From NCBI GenBank assembly GCA_018609935.1, contig JAHENH010000152.1, positions 1 to 11,787 of the forward strand: a stretch of DNA of 11,787 nucleotides, in the 5' to 3' direction. The notes beneath the pieces were generated by a model. The model searched no databases and was not told the origin of the DNA. It was given only the letters and a program-made list of their open reading frames with translations. The stretch comes from Halobacteriales archaeon (lineage in GTDB: Archaea > Halobacteriota > Halobacteria > Halorutilales > JAHENH01). Within the stretch, counting starts at the first letter, position 1; each line of letters begins with the position of its first letter. A program made the position numbers and the translations under genes. Below are positions 1 to 6,506 of this stretch, piece after piece.

Positions 1-41
1 GCATCTATCTCTTTTTGTTTTTCTGGATCTTTTTTAGGCAT
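1..41 (-). CDS. possible N-terminus of a gene leaving the left edge
   Basis: On the minus strand an ATG at 41-39 opens a frame that stays open to the window edge and reads MPKKDPEKQKEID, a charged start typical of a soluble protein. A T/A-rich stretch at 66-75 (aaataaaacc on the minus strand) lies about 30 nt upstream, the spacing of an archaeal TATA box on a leaderless transcript. It would be divergent from the helicase at 192. Only 13 codons are visible, so no family can be named and the call may be chance. Confidence 0.35.
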   Translation of the reverse strand, partial: MPKKDPEKQKEID

Positions 42-144
42 ATTTTTATCTTAGATATTATAGATGGTTTTATTTGTTGTTGTAGTAGTTTTTGGATGAT
101 ATATTTTATTGGTTGTGTTTTTGTTGATTGGTTTGTAGATATTT

Positions 145-160
145 TTTAAATATTATATAT
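145..160 (+). promoter_or_regulatory. candidate TATA region for the helicase
   Basis: The stretch tttaaatattatatat lies 32-47 nt before the ATG at 192. If it is the TATA box, transcription would start near 176-180 with a very short leader. No Shine-Dalgarno sequence precedes the ATG (gtagttgttgg). Assigned from composition and spacing only. Confidence 0.35.
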
Positions 161-191
161 TTGTTTTTCCTATATTTTATGTAGTTGTTGG

Positions 192-1841
192 ATGTCAGAT
201 ATTGGTTTAGATATTGATTCATTGTTTCCCTATTCTAGTTACCGTAGACACCAAAGACCTATATTGGTAGAAACAGTCAATAATCTTTTTAATAAAGGTT
301 TTAGTAATGTTGTTGTATGTGCTCCTACTGGTATTGGTAAATCAGCTATAAATACTGCAGTTGCAAGAAAGGCGGAAGATGCCTTCATAACCACCCCTCA
401 AAAGAAACTTAGAAAACAATTAGAAAATGATGAAGATTTGAATAGTTACTATAAGGTATTACGTAGCCGCCAAGACTATATATGTAAAGCATCCGATACT
501 GAAGATAGTGAAGCGTATTCATCAAGGAATTGTCCTATATATCTTTCAAAAGAAAAAAATTGTATAGAGACAGAAGAATGTGAATATTGGAAGCACAAAA
601 GAAAAGCAATCAACTCAGATGTTGCAACTATAACGTTCGCCTACCTGATATATGATAGCTATCTTCCGTCTTTTTCACATGGAGAAAAGAGATCATTTAG
701 CGATCGCGAACTTTTGGTTGTTGATGAATGCCATCGTCTCGAACAACAGACAGCGTCTCTTTTTGCGGGATACACAATATCTCCCTATACACTCCCAGAA
801 ACAGTATTTAGAGACATGTATGAAAACATTGATCCATCGACGAAAAGATTTGATGAAATAAAGAAACACCTTGAAGAAATTAGTTATAGAGCAGAAAAAC
901 ACATAGAAGAGATGCGTAGAAAATCCGTTAGTGGGTTGAAAAAAAGAAAAAATATTGCTAGAAAGATAGAACAGTGTAGAAGTTTTCTTAGAAGATACAA
1001 CTACTGTCTAGATGAAGTTAAGACCGGTCGAGATTGGGTAGTGGATATTGATAAAGTAGAATATAAAGAAGAAGAAAGATATTCTATATCTCTATCTCCA
1101 GTTGATGTAGACAGATTTCTTCAGAGATATGTTTGGTGTCGTGGAGATAAACGTATTCTTAGTACTGCAACAATGCCATATCTTGACAGTCCAGATAGGT
1201 GGATTGAAGACTTAGGGCTTAGACCAGAAAACACAAAAATCATAAAGAAACCAATGCCATTCAATCCATCAAACAGACCTATATATACGGACTATATGAT
1301 TGATAGATTCACAGATGGTAGCGACAAAAAATATTGGGATAATATAGTTAAAGCAATTGAGTCTTTATACGAAAAACACAAGGATGAGAAAGGACTTATA
1401 CATACTACTAGCTATGAAAGAGCTGAAAAACTATATAATAGCTTAAGTGATAAATCTATACTCCATAAAAAGGATCCTAGTGAGAATAAAAATATTGATT
1501 GGGTTATATATAGGTGGCAGGAAAACAGTGAGGAAAAAAATATGTTGTTATCTCCCTCTTTTATGGATGGAATAGATCTTCCAGATGAAAAATGTAGATG
1601 GCAAGTACTAGTTAAGGTACCCTATCCTAACCCAAAAAATTCCAGGATAGATTTCCTTTTAAACGAAAGAGATGATTGGAGATGGTATTATGAGGTTACA
1701 GCTCAAAAAATAATCCAGTCAGTAGGTAGAGGAATAAGACACAAAAACGACTATTGTAGATACTATATACTAGACAAATCATTTATAGATGTCATGAATA
1801 AAGCATATATTCCAGAATGGTTCCAAAAAGCAATTAAATAA
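192..1841 (+). CDS. XPD/DinG-type superfamily 2 iron-sulfur helicase
   Basis: A 549-aa ATP-dependent DNA helicase of the XPD/DinG group, which unwinds DNA 5' to 3'. Visible in order: a Q-like motif YRRHQ (17-21), Walker A APTGIGKS (44-51), four cysteines at 98, 114, 124 and 130 placed where this family holds its 4Fe-4S cluster, Walker B VVDECH (176-181, DECH variant), motif III STAT (324-327), motif V SFMDGIDLPD (456-465) and motif VI QSVGRGIR (509-516). All core motifs look intact, so it is probably active. At 549 aa it is at the short end for the group; the segment of about residues 182-320, rich in charged helix, would be the Arch-like region. It stands alone, next to broken genes and insertion-sequence relics, so a role in an accessory element is as likely as core DNA repair. 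Family certain, cellular role unknown. Confidence 0.9.
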   Translation: MSDIGLDIDSLFPYSSYRRHQRPILVETVNNLFNKGFSNVVVCAPTGIGKSAINTAVARKAEDAFITTPQKKLRKQLENDEDLNSYYKVLRSRQDYICKASDTEDSEAYSSRNCPIYLSKEKNCIETEECEYWKHKRKAINSDVATITFAYLIYDSYLPSFSHGEKRSFSDRELLVVDECHRLEQQTASLFAGYTISPYTLPETVFRDMYENIDPSTKRFDEIKKHLEEISYRAEKHIEEMRRKSVSGLKKRKNIARKIEQCRSFLRRYNYCLDEVKTGRDWVVDIDKVEYKEEERYSISLSPVDVDRFLQRYVWCRGDKRILSTATMPYLDSPDRWIEDLGLRPENTKIIKKPMPFNPSNRPIYTDYMIDRFTDGSDKKYWDNIVKAIESLYEKHKDEKGLIHTTSYERAEKLYNSLSDKSILHKKDPSENKNIDWVIYRWQENSEEKNMLLSPSFMDGIDLPDEKCRWQVLVKVPYPNPKNSRIDFLLNERDDWRWYYEVTAQKIIQSVGRGIRHKNDYCRYYILDKSFIDVMNKAYIPEWFQKAIK

Positions 1842-1950
1842 AAACCCTTAATTAATATAATATTTTTCAACTATTTCAAGTTCTTGTTGGAATATTAAGT
1901 ATATCTTTATTTACATTTAGAGTTTGGAGGTGTTTATTACTCTAATTTTT

Positions 1951-2076
1951 TTAGTATTTTAAGTATAGCTTAATGTCTATATCTCCTATGACAAATCCTT
2001 CTCCGCTTGGTGTTTTTGCTAATTCCATAAAGAAGTCATCGCCTCCAAGGTGTATTTCTGGTTTGTCTACAGGAAA
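1951..2076 (-). pseudogene. orphan C-terminal fragment of an unknown gene
   Basis: The minus strand from 2076 down to a TAA at 1953-1951 reads as good protein sequence, beginning FPVDKPEIHLGGDDFF and ending IGDIDIKLYLKY. Immediately upstream (2079-2077) the frame meets TAA, exactly where an IS200/IS605-like mini-element appears to begin. It has no start codon of its own. The simplest reading is the last 41 codons of a gene cut by the element; the 5' part is not seen elsewhere in the window. I do not recognise the family. The codon pattern (AAA, ATA, GGA) resembles its neighbours. Confidence 0.6.
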
Positions 2077-2426
2077 TTAAGTGAGAATGCCTCGAAGCCT
2101 TGACTCCGTCTTAAGACTTTTTGTCTTGATGGCTCGTAAATCTTAGATTTACGTACGGGGGTGATTTTGTAAATATTAAGTTAAATTAAACTAATTTATA
2201 GTTTATATCGTGGTGGATGTTAAAGACCTTAATGTGAAGCGATAAAAGGTAAGAGATGTGTCACCTCTCAAAATACCGAAAGGTTGCGAAGGAAGGTATC
2301 GAGCTGTATAAGACCATCCGACCCCACTCCAAACAACCGTTTAAGGATACCATACAGAGGCTAGATGGAAGTGTTACCTCAAATCCAGGGGAAGAAGCTC
2401 CGGAACTTGACTCCAGAGTAGTTCAC
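2077..2426 (+). mobile_element. IS200/IS605-like mini-element or relic, plus orientation
   Basis: A roughly 350-bp block of less AT-rich sequence sits between a truncated gene and AT-rich DNA. Its left part has two hairpins: TTAAGAC (2111-2117) with GTCTTGA (2123-2129) around a T5 loop, and GTAAATCT (2136-2143) with AGATTTAC (2145-2152). Its right end reads gaagctccggaacttgac then tccagagtagttcac; a 7-bp stem with one mismatch pairs 2398-2404 with 2412-2418, followed by tagttcac (2419-2426). This matches the layout of an IS1341-type right end. No tnpA or tnpB frame survives; an open frame crossing the right end (from 2256) is probably a by-product. The exact left boundary is uncertain. Confidence 0.5.
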
Positions 2427-2482
2427 ACTGTATCTTGTGTTTCCGTGTATTTTTTTTGATTAGTTTATTTAGTTCACTATTG

Positions 2483-2641
2483 CTATTTCTTTTTTGTTCC
2501 AGTAAACCCAATACTTAACTCTACTTTTTCCTGTATATTTTTCTTTCCAGGATCTGTATTTTTGTCTAAATATTTTAGTCCAAGCTTTATATGTTTTATA
2601 TATTGTTGTATCTTATCTCTTAATTCTCGGTCTCGATCCAC
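2483..2641 (-). CDS. small charged protein of unknown function (52 aa)
   Basis: From a GTG at 2641-2639 (a TTG two codons upstream is equally possible) the minus strand encodes 52 residues, VDRDRELRDKIQQYIKHIKL at the N-terminus and ELSIGFTGTKKK at the C-terminus. It is lysine-rich and its first half looks helical. It begins about 28 nt after the stop of the zinc-ribbon frame at 2670, so the two may be co-transcribed. No Shine-Dalgarno sequence is evident and neither possible start is ATG, which lowers confidence; it could also be a remnant of a longer gene. I recognise no family. Confidence 0.4.
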   Translation of the reverse strand: MDRDRELRDKIQQYIKHIKLGLKYLDKNTDPGKKNIQEKVELSIGFTGTKKK

Positions 2642-2669
2642 AATCAATTATATATTTTTTTTAGGTTTT

Positions 2670-2783
2670 TTATATTTTGTATTGTATTGTGTTTGCACAT
2701 TTATAACATATCCATTTCTTTTTATCTATTGTGTTTAAAAAAACCATTTTATCTCCACATATTGGACATTCTTTTTTATGCAT
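2670..2783 (-). CDS. 37-aa zinc-ribbon protein
   Basis: A short minus-strand gene starts with ATG at 2783-2781 and ends with TAA at 2672-2670. The product begins MHKKECPICGDKMVFLNT and continues to WICYKCANTIQYKI, giving two CxxC knuckles (Cys6/Cys9 and Cys26/Cys29) separated by 16 residues. This is a minimal zinc ribbon, a fold used for binding nucleic acid or protein. A TATA-like stretch (ctatatatacttaaag on the minus strand, about 2805-2820) is about 32 nt upstream, fitting a leaderless transcript. The spaced Cys pairs and promoter argue for a real gene despite its size. It could be free-standing or the remnant of a larger ribbon-containing protein. Specific function unknown. Confidence 0.6.
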   Translation of the reverse strand: MHKKECPICGDKMVFLNTIDKKKWICYKCANTIQYKI

Positions 2784-2804
2784 TACTACCCAGTTATATT
2801 AGAT

Positions 2805-2820
2805 CTTTAAGTATATATAG
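2805..2820 (-). promoter_or_regulatory. TATA-like promoter of the zinc-ribbon gene
   Basis: Minus-strand ctatatatacttaaag is centred about 32 nt before the ATG at 2783, predicting a transcript start within a few bases of the start codon. Confidence 0.45.
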
Positions 2821-2860
2821 TCTTTGTATATGAAAAAAATACAATTACTTTATAAGTATT

Positions 2861-2985
2861 TTATCTAACTGTGGGTTGGTAGGGGGAGCATATAAGACTC
2901 CTTCTTCAATGAGTGAGTGAAACAAAGCTGGCAGGTGGGGGATACATGGACTCTTCTTACGCATCTGTGACTGTACCGTATATCT
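2861..2985 (+). mobile_element. solitary left end of an IS200/IS605-like element
   Basis: The 24 bases 2873-2896 (beginning GGGTTGGTAGGGGG, ending CATATAAG) are identical, in inverted orientation, to 10639-10662. Flanking bases also match: TTATCTAA precedes both, and downstream the similarity continues in weaker form (gcaggtgggggatacatgga here against attaggtaggggttacacgga there) to about 2985. In the other copy this sequence is the left end of a mini-element with a right end. Here no matching right end is visible before the methyltransferase gene, so it is a solo end or a deletion derivative. A 63-codon open frame on the minus strand here is not supported as a gene. Confidence 0.55.
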
Positions 2986-3106
2986 TCTATAGTAGCCTCT
3001 ATATTCCGAACAGACTCATCCATATTCATTAAATATACCAAAAACACACAAAACAATAATACCTAAAAAAAAATAAAAAATACTAGTATCACCTATTTAG
3101 GATTAA

Positions 3107-3964
3107 TTATTCTAGGTCTTTTAGTGATTTTTGGGCTTCGTCGTCTTTTATTTTTTCTATTGCGTATTCTATATATTTTTTCTGTGTTTCAAATCCAAGA
3201 AATTTCCTATCAAGTTTTTGTGCAGCAAGCATTGTCTGTCCACTACCCATAAAGATATCCAATACAGTATCCCCTTTGTATGAATATAGTTCTATAACAC
3301 GTTCTGCTAGTTCCTGAGGAAATGGTGCAGGATGAATATTTTCACCTGGAGCTACAGGTCTGATCTTCCATACATTCTTTGATTTCTCACCTTGAAAATC
3401 ATCAAGATCAATCTTATTTTTTTCCTTTTCTTCTTTGTCTCTAAACCAATATATATTATTTTTATCCAGATCTTCAGCTTTCTTTTGGAAGACAAAAATA
3501 TATTCAGCCACAACAGATGGATAATAATAGCCAGGATATGGATTTTGTAGAAAAACACCAGATCTTCTATCTCTTGCTACTGGTTTTTCCCATATAATGT
3601 CTTCTTTGAAGGTCCATCCTAGATCTTCCATCCACCTAACAAAATCAAACGGAAGAGGGATTCTTTCCCCCTCCCAGTGAACAGGCGAAATATTAACTAC
3701 TGTATGACCACCCGGCTTAGTAACTCTATATACTTTCCGAAAACGTTCCTTTAAAAAATCCCTATAATCACCATAAGATATATCTTCTCTTTCCCATCTA
3801 TCCTTATCACCCTCAAGCTTCTCTACATGCTCCTCATAATTTATAGCATTAAAATAAGGAGGGCTAGTAAAACCAAGAAGTATAGAGTCATCCTCTAACT
3901 CCTTAAGTCCTTTAAGACAATCTCCATGTATTATTTCACCATTAATAAGATCAAATTTATCCAT
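3107..3964 (-). CDS. beta-class site-specific DNA methyltransferase (orphan)
   Basis: A 285-aa S-adenosylmethionine-dependent DNA methyltransferase. The catalytic motif IV TSPPYFN (33-39) comes before the SAM-binding motif I DIFMGSGQT (236-244), the order that defines the beta class. The TSPPY form is typical of enzymes making N4-methylcytosine, although some N6-adenine enzymes share it. An IHPAPFP segment precedes motif I, as in this class. The start is set at ATG 3964-3962; a TTG one codon earlier is less likely. Length is normal, so it looks intact. No restriction endonuclease gene is adjacent, so it is an orphan, perhaps marking DNA for regulation or protecting against incoming restriction. 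It is flanked by a solitary IS end (2861) and a decayed element-like region (4203-4545), consistent with acquisition by transfer. Recognition sequence cannot be read from sequence alone. Confidence 0.9.
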   Translation of the reverse strand: MDKFDLINGEIIHGDCLKGLKELEDDSILLGFTSPPYFNAINYEEHVEKLEGDKDRWEREDISYGDYRDFLKERFRKVYRVTKPGGHTVVNISPVHWEGERIPLPFDFVRWMEDLGWTFKEDIIWEKPVARDRRSGVFLQNPYPGYYYPSVVAEYIFVFQKKAEDLDKNNIYWFRDKEEKEKNKIDLDDFQGEKSKNVWKIRPVAPGENIHPAPFPQELAERVIELYSYKGDTVLDIFMGSGQTMLAAQKLDRKFLGFETQKKYIEYAIEKIKDDEAQKSLKDLE

Positions 3965-3983
3965 CAATTAACCCCTATTAATA

Positions 3984-3997
3984 TATAGTATATTTCC
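3984..3997 (-). promoter_or_regulatory. BRE/TATA-like promoter of the methyltransferase
   Basis: Minus-strand ggaaatatactata combines an A/G-rich BRE-like start with a TATA-like box centred about 25 nt before the ATG at 3964. The predicted transcript would start at or next to the start codon. Confidence 0.45.
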
Positions 3998-3999
3998 AC

Positions 4000-4202
4000 A
4001 ATCAATTCAAGTCTAGTTTCTATATAAAACATCAACCATCTATAACAGTAAATTCTCTCTAAAAGAAAAGGTATAATACAGAAAAATAGTGACATCTCTT
4101 ATAAAAAAACTAAAAAACCATAATAAAATAAATAGACAGCTTTCACATACCGGAAATATAGAGGTTTATAGAATCTTCATAATTAAATCTATAGAAAATT
4201 AG
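4000..4202. other. AT-rich intergenic stretch without recognised content
   Basis: About 200 bases of low-complexity AT-rich DNA upstream of the methyltransferase. Neither strand carries a frame with protein-like composition or a clear repeat. Nothing further can be supported. Confidence 0.5.
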
Positions 4203-4545
4203 CAGTATCCCAGAGTCAAGCTCCTGAGATGGATCACTGGAAACTCTTTACTTAACTTATAGATAATAATATTTTTGTGGAGAGGGAGTTGAGACAGAAC
4301 CTACGTGGTTTAACCTTGTTTTGAAGTCTTCTTAGGGTAACCACTAAAAAGTTATTTTCTATTTTTAAAATTTTTGCTTGTTGGGTAGTTTTACTGTTAG
4401 TTTTGAGGGTAAAGCTTCGATGTTTACGGTGGGGATGCAGCTGTCAAACGGTTAGTTAAACTATTTTTCTAATTTATACCTGAGAGGGTTCCTACCTAAA
4501 AGTTAGGTATTTGCCTAACCAAGTAGTATACATAGCGGATAAAAA
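4203..4545 (-). mobile_element. decayed IS200/IS605-like relic, minus orientation
   Basis: At the low end, CAGTATCC (4203-4210) pairs with GGATcACTG (4231-4239) around an inner stem CAGAG (4211-4215) with CTCCTG (4221-4226), giving a long imperfect hairpin like an IS605-type right end. At the high end the minus strand starts TTTTTATC (4545-4538) and later has CTAAC..TTTTAGGTAGG, resembling the left end of the element at 10365-10672 (TTTTTATC, then CTAACTT..TTAGGTAGG). The interior has a different base pattern from its surroundings but no open frame. Ends are diverged, so the identification is tentative. Confidence 0.35.
4494..4519. repeat. two mutually exclusive hairpins
   Basis: ACCTAA (4494-4499) can pair with TTAGGT (4503-4508), or GTTAGG (4502-4507) can instead pair with CCTAAC (4514-4519). 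The shared middle strand means only one can form at a time. It falls in the presumed left end of the relic at 4203-4545, where IS200/IS605 elements carry their transposase-recognised hairpin. A regulatory switch is not excluded, but no gene lies immediately downstream. Confidence 0.45.
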
Positions 4546-4567
4546 GTACTTGTTATTCAAAATATGA

Positions 4568-4585
4568 ACTATACTACAGTATAGT
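4568..4585. repeat. perfect 8-bp inverted repeat
   Basis: ACTATACT and AGTATAGT are separated by two bases. It could be a dimeric regulator's operator or a remnant of element DNA. The nearest gene start (methyltransferase, 3964) is 600 bp away, so no target is obvious. Confidence 0.5.
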
Positions 4586-4761
4586 ATTCGTACTCAAATA
4601 TTTATTAATGAATTAATTATCAGTTTGTTATTAATTTGTTTTTTGTGGTTATTAACGTTTGAGTCTCTTGGTATTAAATAAACGATAAATATTTAGCTTA
4701 TTATGTTTTTTCTAATTAAATGATTTTATTTTTCTAAGTTTATCTGTATATTTTTAAAATT
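4586..4761. other. AT-rich intergenic stretch downstream of the membrane-protein gene
   Basis: Short T-runs follow the stop of the minus-strand gene at 4762 and could serve as an archaeal T-rich terminator. No gene or other repeat is supported here. Confidence 0.4.
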
Positions 4762-5211
4762 TTATTTTTTTATTAGTGTGTATATTATCCCAAGTATTAC
4801 TCCATATACTAGGTGTCCGATTAGGCTTTGTGGGTTGAAGTTTGGTAGTGGTGGTGCTCCTTGAAACCCAACAATCTGTAGCCATATAGGCATCACTATC
4901 GCTGCAGCTATAATCCAAATCACTACACCATAGATTAGGCCTAATACACCTGACGCTCTTGGTTTATTACTATATTGGTTTAGTTGTTCTATTGTTATTA
5001 TGGCTGTAAATATTAACCCGAATATTATACTATGTATTAAGTGTATAACCCATCCGATAGCATTTCCTGACAATCCGTATAGGGATGGAATCGCTACAGT
5101 TATCACTGGTGTCATCATAAACTGCAACATCAAACCAAAAATTATGCCAGCAACCAAACCTGAAACCCCACCAACAAACCATCTATTACTTAATATATTA
5201 TTTTGTTCCAT
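4762..5211 (-). CDS. four-helix integral membrane protein, haloarchaeal-type conserved hypothetical
   Basis: A 149-aa protein with four predicted membrane helices at about residues 11-33, 50-73, 87-108 and 128-147, short loops, and a lysine C-terminus. The loop GFQGAPPLPNFNPQSL followed by IGHLVYGVILG is a recognisable signature of small conserved membrane proteins I associate with haloarchaea; I know no established function. Glycines inside the helices (GGVSGLVAG, GLIYGVV) suggest tight packing. It starts 18 nt after the stop of the DsrE-like gene (5230) on the same strand and has no promoter-like box of its own, so the two are probably one operon. The link hints at a role related to sulfur or redox signalling at the membrane, which is inference from position only. 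Confidence 0.75.
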   Translation of the reverse strand: MEQNNILSNRWFVGGVSGLVAGIIFGLMLQFMMTPVITVAIPSLYGLSGNAIGWVIHLIHSIIFGLIFTAIITIEQLNQYSNKPRASGVLGLIYGVVIWIIAAAIVMPIWLQIVGFQGAPPLPNFNPQSLIGHLVYGVILGIIYTLIKK

Positions 5212-5229
5212 AAGCGAATAAATATATAA

Positions 5230-5583
5230 CTAGAAAGTGATTATATTGTATCCTTGATTTGTTAGTGTTCTTATACTTGGATGGCCTTCATATTCGTCTT
5301 TTCTTGGAACACCTGCCTTTTCTACCTCTTCGTCCACCTGAAAAGCACTCACACAGTAATCACACACAGATATAGTGTCTTTTACTGACCTATATAGTTC
5401 ATAGTAGTCATGTTCTGGATCTTCTAGTTCTCCTATCCATTGTGTGCCTGAACCATCAAATATCAGCTTTACATCATCATCATTCTCTTCGAATTCTTTT
5501 ACAGCTTCCATCGCATTCACAACTCTACCCATATCACTAATGGATTCAGTACCAGCTAAAACAACAACCGCAGCTTTTGTCAT
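5230..5583 (-). CDS. DsrE-like family protein
   Basis: A 117-aa soluble protein with the look of the DsrE/DsrF-like fold: an N-terminal strand AAVVVLAGTE (4-13), then VKLIFDGSGTQWI (38-50), and a CDYC pair (Cys74, Cys77) before the C-terminal EGHPSIRTL..GYNIITF. Proteins of this type are common in haloarchaea; relatives in the wider DsrE superfamily carry or transfer sulfur on cysteine, but whether this branch does so is not established. The CxxC could be redox-active or bind metal. It is the first gene of a likely two-gene operon with the membrane protein at 4762. The start ATG at 5583-5581 is supported by a TATA-like box about 24 nt upstream. No damage is visible. Confidence 0.75.
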   Translation of the reverse strand: MTKAAVVVLAGTESISDMGRVVNAMEAVKEFEENDDDVKLIFDGSGTQWIGELEDPEHDYYELYRSVKDTISVCDYCVSAFQVDEEVEKAGVPRKDEYEGHPSIRTLTNQGYNIITF

Positions 5584-5600
5584 ATGTCATTTTTATATTT

Positions 5601-5613
5601 TTGTATATAAATC
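5601..5613 (-). promoter_or_regulatory. TATA box of the DsrE-like/membrane protein operon
   Basis: Minus-strand gatttatatacaa contains a strong archaeal TATA element (TTTATATA) centred about 24 nt before the ATG at 5583, so the message should be leaderless. It is the cleanest promoter in the window. Confidence 0.6.
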
Positions 5614-5711
5614 TTTAATCTAACCTCACAGTAACCTAAATAATAATAAGAATTTAGTAGAATTTCTATCTCTTCAGGCTGGAAAAAACGGATAGTGAAT
5701 AATTAATTTCT

Positions 5712-6506
5712 TTATGCTTTGTGTATTTTTATTTTAAATATACAGCCCTCTGGTTTGTTGTCTTCAATCCATACCTCTCCATTATAATTTTTTACTAGTT
5801 GATGTACTAGGTATAGCCCTATTCCTGTTCCAGTGCTATCCATAGATTTTTCTCTACCAAACACGGTTTTTTTTAGTTCATCGTGGATGCCGGGGCCATT
5901 ATCTGCAAAAGATATAATTACACTATCAGTTTTTTGTTCTATAGAAATTTCTATCTTTGGTTTCTCCTTACCGTTGTGTTGTATTGCGTTAAACAATATA
6001 TTACGAAATACTGAAGATAACATTTCATTTGCCCGTACATCTATATCTGGTATACTATCTTTTATCTTAATATCTACGTTTAAAAAAGAGTTTTCCAGAG
6101 TTATTATTTCATCTTCTAGGAAATGATTTAGATCTATATCTTTTATTTTGGGTTCCTTTTCAGTAGTTATTGTTTCTGCAAGATCTCTGCTTATTTTTGT
6201 AAGCTCGGTTACATGATGGCTTCTATCTTCAATTTTTTCTAGGTCACTGATTACTTTCTGATCCTTGTTGTCTTTACATTCTTCAAGTAAATTTTCTAGG
6301 TATAGATCTATTAAGTTCATGTCGTTTCTTATGTCATGACGTACAATTCTATTTAAGATATCAAGTTGGTCAGTTTTTTCTCTTAGTATTTTTTCCTGTT
6401 TTTTCCGTTCTGTTATATCACGAGCTATACCAACTATTTCAGCAACTTCTCCATCTAAAATTACAGGAGATAGTTTTGTTTCCCAAACTATATCACCGTC
6501 AGGCAT
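5712..6506 (-). CDS. sensor histidine kinase, C-terminal half (open frame)
   Basis: A 264-codon open frame carries the end of a PAS/PAC domain (VGIARDITERKKQE, 25-38) and a complete kinase core: H-box LNRIVRHDIRNDM with His57 as phospho-acceptor, N-box FRNILFNAIQHN (167-178), G1 DNGPGI (202-207) and G2 GTGIGLYLV (226-234). The RHDIRND form of the H-box is characteristic of haloarchaeal and related euryarchaeal kinases. The ATG at 6506 lies inside the PAS domain and is not a natural start: homologous sequence continues upstream to 7206 in shifted frames. No transmembrane segment is seen, so it would be a cytoplasmic sensor. No response regulator is adjacent. Whether this half is made separately or is simply the tail of a broken or mis-sequenced gene cannot be told here. 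Confidence 0.85.
   Translation of the reverse strand: MPDGDIVWETKLSPVILDGEVAEIVGIARDITERKKQEKILREKTDQLDILNRIVRHDIRNDMNLIDLYLENLLEECKDNKDQKVISDLEKIEDRSHHVTELTKISRDLAETITTEKEPKIKDIDLNHFLEDEIITLENSFLNVDIKIKDSIPDIDVRANEMLSSVFRNILFNAIQHNGKEKPKIEISIEQKTDSVIISFADNGPGIHDELKKTVFGREKSMDSTGTGIGLYLVHQLVKNYNGEVWIEDNKPEGCIFKIKIHKA

Noticed and set aside
2077..2160. CRISPR-like array or riboswitch from the clustered hairpins
   Set aside because: The hairpins differ from one another, with no repeat-spacer periodicity, and no gene follows on the same strand for a riboswitch to control; element ends explain them better.
2256..2459. 67-codon plus-strand open frame
   Set aside because: It runs straight through the right-end hairpin and tagttcac terminus of the mini-element into AT-rich flank, so its 3' end is not coding. 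Its composition fits element DNA, not a gene.
2865..3056. 63-codon minus-strand open frame
   Set aside because: It overlaps the IS left end that recurs at 10639-10662; the matching copy does not preserve this frame, and no protein motif is seen.
2860..4545. Restriction-modification system
   Set aside because: Only the methyltransferase is present. The adjacent small zinc ribbon and 52-aa frame show no nuclease motif, and the helicase is 1.3 kb away on the opposite strand.
5000..5221. 73-codon plus-strand open frame
   Set aside because: It is antisense to the four-helix membrane protein, whose helix pattern and conserved tail are clear.
5833..6126. 97-codon plus-strand open frame
   Set aside because: It lies antisense to the well-supported histidine kinase core and is a shadow frame.
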